From positions 1-25,549 of the forward strand of contig JAQSCR010000391.1 in assembly GCA_029945495.1 (NCBI GenBank): a stretch of DNA of 25,549 nucleotides, written 5' to 3'. The stretch is from Pseudolabrys sp. (lineage in GTDB: Bacteria; Pseudomonadota; Alphaproteobacteria; Rhizobiales; Xanthobacteraceae). The translations under genes and the position numbers were made by a program. The notes beneath the pieces were generated by a model. The model was not told the DNA's origin, made no database searches, and was given only the letters and a program-made list of their open reading frames with translations. Positions 24,301-25,549 of the stretch are shown here, piece after piece; position 1 is the first letter of the stretch; each line of letters starts with the position of its first letter.

Positions 24301-24356
24301 ACGCAGTTGGCCGCGCGGCCAGCGCGACGCAGCTGGCCGGAGGTATTAGGAATTAG
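21348..24356 (+). CDS. Membrane PAS-PAS-PAS-PAS-GGDEF-EAL cyclic-di-GMP enzyme
   Basis: The 1002-residue product could make and/or break cyclic-di-GMP. One membrane helix (about 15-42) and a short charged helix precede two related PAS-7 domains (about 69-182 and 195-307, each starting with a NNMSQGIVMFD/SNMPQGLCMFD pattern). Two further PAS domains follow (about 315-424 and 436-558), then GGDEF (565-730) and EAL (745-985). The synthase motif GGDEF (648-652) is intact, but the usual upstream RxxD inhibitory site reads ADGD. The phosphodiesterase domain has ESL (776-778) in place of EAL, DDFGKGYSS (893-901), KIKIDRSF and EGVETE, so it may still be active. The ATG at 21348 follows GGGAGG closely. 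Ligands are unknown. Confidence 0.92.
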   Translation: MEKGLLTDLSTQFTLGTLPLGVLTAAAVLALFSVAAITFLVARFGGGALARAHDEQLRAEQLRQQSQRFAIALNNMSQGIVMFDAAERVVVWNDRYLELSGLSADFMRVGRTFAEILHERKTLGTFQLDVDTYHRELVDDIAHGNAKSAVLDGPGGRSCHVIIVPMAAGGWITTHEDITEQVAAKRIIENQRLHLDAAISNMPQGLCMFDKDQRLIVCNRQYADLYRLTDELTKPGTPLRAILEHWGLEVCKPSELEAYVESRLKKVGQGSAYQIINRLYDGRYIAVVHQSMPNGGWVSTHEDVTEAKRREESFRLLFDSSPMPMWVVDRQSLKFLAVNDAVISRYGYSREQFMAMTVPDLRTPAEREGFAEYLRALPDIQSEPRVGKHRMADGLDIDVEVYSRSLTYEGHSARLTVIHDVTEAKRAADELSHTKKFLDAVIEHVPLPIVVRDIAGLEADSCNARFHLFNRAYEELTGDSRGQLIGKTADEIYPPDRAALVVNADNEAIASGRVIEIPEHAIQTTGNGTRLVTGKKTVIKNVDGKPQYLLTVLDDVTERRRAQERIAYLAHNDSLTDLPNRATFVEYLDTTLGEAAKSGEPFAVLCVDLDRFKEANDIYGHLVGDGLLREAARRLHGAADGDFLARVGGDEFTLIMTQGPQPQSAMALGERLLAAFKPAFEVAGQQLQIGLTIGGAIYPADGDNAMTLIANADAALYQAKAEARGSLRLFDARLGARLHERRDLQADLQAAIAHNEFVLHYQPQLKTVTGEITGFESLVRWQCPKRGLVPPGSFISIAEETGLIVPLGDWILREACREAASWPNPLKVAVNISPIQFHTGDLAAQVHMILLETGLAANRLELEITEGVLIDDFQRAIAILRKLKSLGVGIAMDDFGKGYSSLSYLHSFGFDKIKIDRSFIGDLEQNHHSMAIVRAIISLGHSLDVPVLAEGVETESQRLFLAQEGCDDVQGYLTGRPLPIEAYADAVGRAASATQLAGGIRN

Positions 24357-24509
24357 CCCCTAATTCGACATTCTGCATCTAGCGGTAGAGGCTCTTGATC
24401 CCTATATGTCGCGAAGTGACATTGTCTATTGGTCAGATCGCCGCCTGATTTCAGCGATATATTGATCTTTCAGGCCGCGTTTCGCTCGAATTGCAAAGGA
24501 GCCCGTACA

Positions 24510-24833
24510 ATGGCGACAGATTCCCGCGCCCCGGAAAGTGCAGAAGCGCGCCAGAAGAAAAAGGCGCTGCAAGCGGTCGAGGGCCAGAAGGCCATGGTTG
24601 AATACGAGGCCAGCCTGCGCGCCATGCGGGCGCAGACCGAGCGACTGCGCGCGTTGCGGCTGGCACGCGACGAGGCCGAGGCCAAGCTGGCCGCCGAGGC
24701 GCCTCCGGCTGCCCCTAAGAAGAAGGCCGCCAAAAAGAAGGTCGCGAAACCTTCCAAGGCTGAAGAGTCGGCGAAAGCCGACGAATCCGAGGCCGCGGCC
24801 GAGGTCAATGCTGAATCCGAGGCCCTCTCCTAG
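24510..24833 (+). CDS. Small Lys/Ala-rich helical protein, function unknown
   Basis: The 107-residue product has a strongly helical, charged N-terminal half, perhaps coiled coil (about 10-67, including RAQTERLRALRLARDEAEAK). A low-complexity tail of Ala, Lys and Pro, then Glu/Ala/Ser follows (APKKKAAKKKVAKPSKAEES). The tail recalls histone-H1-like bacterial proteins, but no DNA-binding domain is evident. AAAGGAG (24495-24501) is 8 nt before the ATG at 24510, a strong ribosome binding site; the frame is open to 24429 without support. Similar small proteins seem common in Bradyrhizobium relatives, but I cannot name a function. It converges on the DUF3108 gene with a 14-nt gap. Confidence 0.75.
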   Translation: MATDSRAPESAEARQKKKALQAVEGQKAMVEYEASLRAMRAQTERLRALRLARDEAEAKLAAEAPPAAPKKKAAKKKVAKPSKAEESAKADESEAAAEVNAESEALS

Positions 24834-24847
24834 CACCCGCGCCCGTT

Positions 24848-25549
24848 CTATTTGGGTGCATCGCTGGGGGCTGGTGCCGTTGGCGGCGGTAACGGCGTCC
24901 CCGGCGCTATTGCCGGCGACGTGGACTTGATCGCGGAAACCTCAAAACGATCGGCGGCGATTTCCAGCGTGCCGATCAATGTCGGCATCACCAGGCGTGC
25001 CGGCGCGATCACGTTGCTGCCGACGATCGGCGCAAACCAGATTTCCATGTTGCGCTGCCCGCCGACATATTTCACCAACATACTGTCGGCGCGATAGCCG
25101 GCGATCGGCTTGAGCATGACGGCGCAGACCAGCACCGGGCCGGCATAGCCGACGTCGATCTTCATGCTGTCGAGGCGCTTGAACGACAGCGCCAAATCGT
25201 AGCGGCGCTGGCCGTCGAATATCGTCAGCACGCGGTCGCAATGCGCCGGCACCAGCGCGGTTTTTTCGCCCGGCGGCGCGACGATCAGCATGGCCGTCAG
25301 CGGATCGGTGACGCCGCGGCGGTCGGCTTCGCTCACCGGGATGCGGTCGCGGGTCTGCAGCGGCACGTCGGTGCGCAGCGTTTTGACACCGCCATTTTCA
25401 AACGTCATCTGCAGCCCGGTGGTTTCGCCGTCTTCGATGAGATTGGACGAGAAGAACGTCGGTCGCAGCCGGTCGCTCTCGATGATGCCACGCGTCGCCA
25501 CCACGCCTTCGCCGTTCACCACCATGCTGAGCGCGCCGCTGGCCATGCC
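24848..25549 (-). CDS. DUF3108 domain protein, partial (N-terminus outside window)
   Basis: This is the C-terminal part, at least 232 residues, of a DUF3108-type protein; the frame is still open at the window edge and the real start and probable signal peptide lie beyond it. Visible features are GALSMVVNGEGVVATRG near the edge, a beta-rich body (LSFKRLDSMKIDVGYAGPVLVC, broken around CAVMLKPIAGYR) and the family-like MEIWFAPIVGSNVIAPARL segment. A Pro/Ala-rich tail (about the last 25 residues) ends the chain. Family members are predicted periplasmic or outer-membrane-associated proteins of unknown function. The Met at 25546 should not be taken as the start. Confidence 0.8.
   Translation of the reverse strand, partial: GMASGALSMVVNGEGVVATRGIIESDRLRPTFFSSNLIEDGETTGLQMTFENGGVKTLRTDVPLQTRDRIPVSEADRRGVTDPLTAMLIVAPPGEKTALVPAHCDRVLTIFDGQRRYDLALSFKRLDSMKIDVGYAGPVLVCAVMLKPIAGYRADSMLVKYVGGQRNMEIWFAPIVGSNVIAPARLVMPTLIGTLEIAADRFEVSAIKSTSPAIAPGTPLPPPTAPAPSDAPK

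Overview
The window reads as a GC-rich (roughly 60-65% by eye) chromosomal segment of an alphaproteobacterium of the order Hyphomicrobiales, probably near Bradyrhizobium, Rhodopseudomonas or Pseudolabrys. The evidence is an ActS/ActR (RegB/RegA-type) redox two-component pair, an MmcB-type DNA-repair protein, an intracellular PHB depolymerase, an NdvA/ChvA cyclic-glucan exporter, an SbmA/BacA-like ABC protein, a DUF3108 protein and REP-like palindromes of a kind I associate with this group. I see no rRNA, tRNA, CRISPR, transposase or phage gene. Nearly all of the DNA is ordinary chromosomal coding sequence.

Layout. Positions 1-415 are non-coding and contain a very strong hairpin. Next come glutaryl-CoA dehydrogenase (+), an 11-bp-stem REP/terminator, a convergent alpha/beta hydrolase (-) and mmcB (+). 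On the minus strand follow actS, actR and a small secreted protein whose TTG start overlaps the actR stop. Divergent from actS is a two-gene ABC exporter split by a REP element, then phaZ, a YgjP-like zinc peptidase and a Bcr/CflA MFS pump (+). The pump meets a class A penicillin-binding protein (-) tail to tail. A BacA-like ABC transporter (-) and ndvA (+) are divergent.

The most interesting part is the tightly overlapping operon at 17070-21129: an AMP/thymidine-phosphorylase-type enzyme, a ribose-phosphate pyrophosphokinase-like protein and a beta-CASP metallo-beta-lactamase RNase. Together they could connect RNA breakdown and nucleotide phosphorolysis to phosphoribosyl metabolism. The pyrophosphokinase frame has an in-frame amber codon seven codons into its apparent native start, so the gene may be broken, restarted downstream or suppressed.

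The last part holds a 1002-residue membrane PAS-GGDEF-EAL protein, a small Lys/Ala-rich protein and the C-terminal part of a DUF3108 protein cut by the window edge.

Themes: redox sensing (ActSR) sits beside carbon-storage mobilisation (phaZ). Envelope functions cluster in the centre (PBP1A, BacA-like, NdvA), with a candidate CtrA box upstream of the PBP gene. Nucleotide salvage and cyclic-di-GMP signalling occupy the right third.
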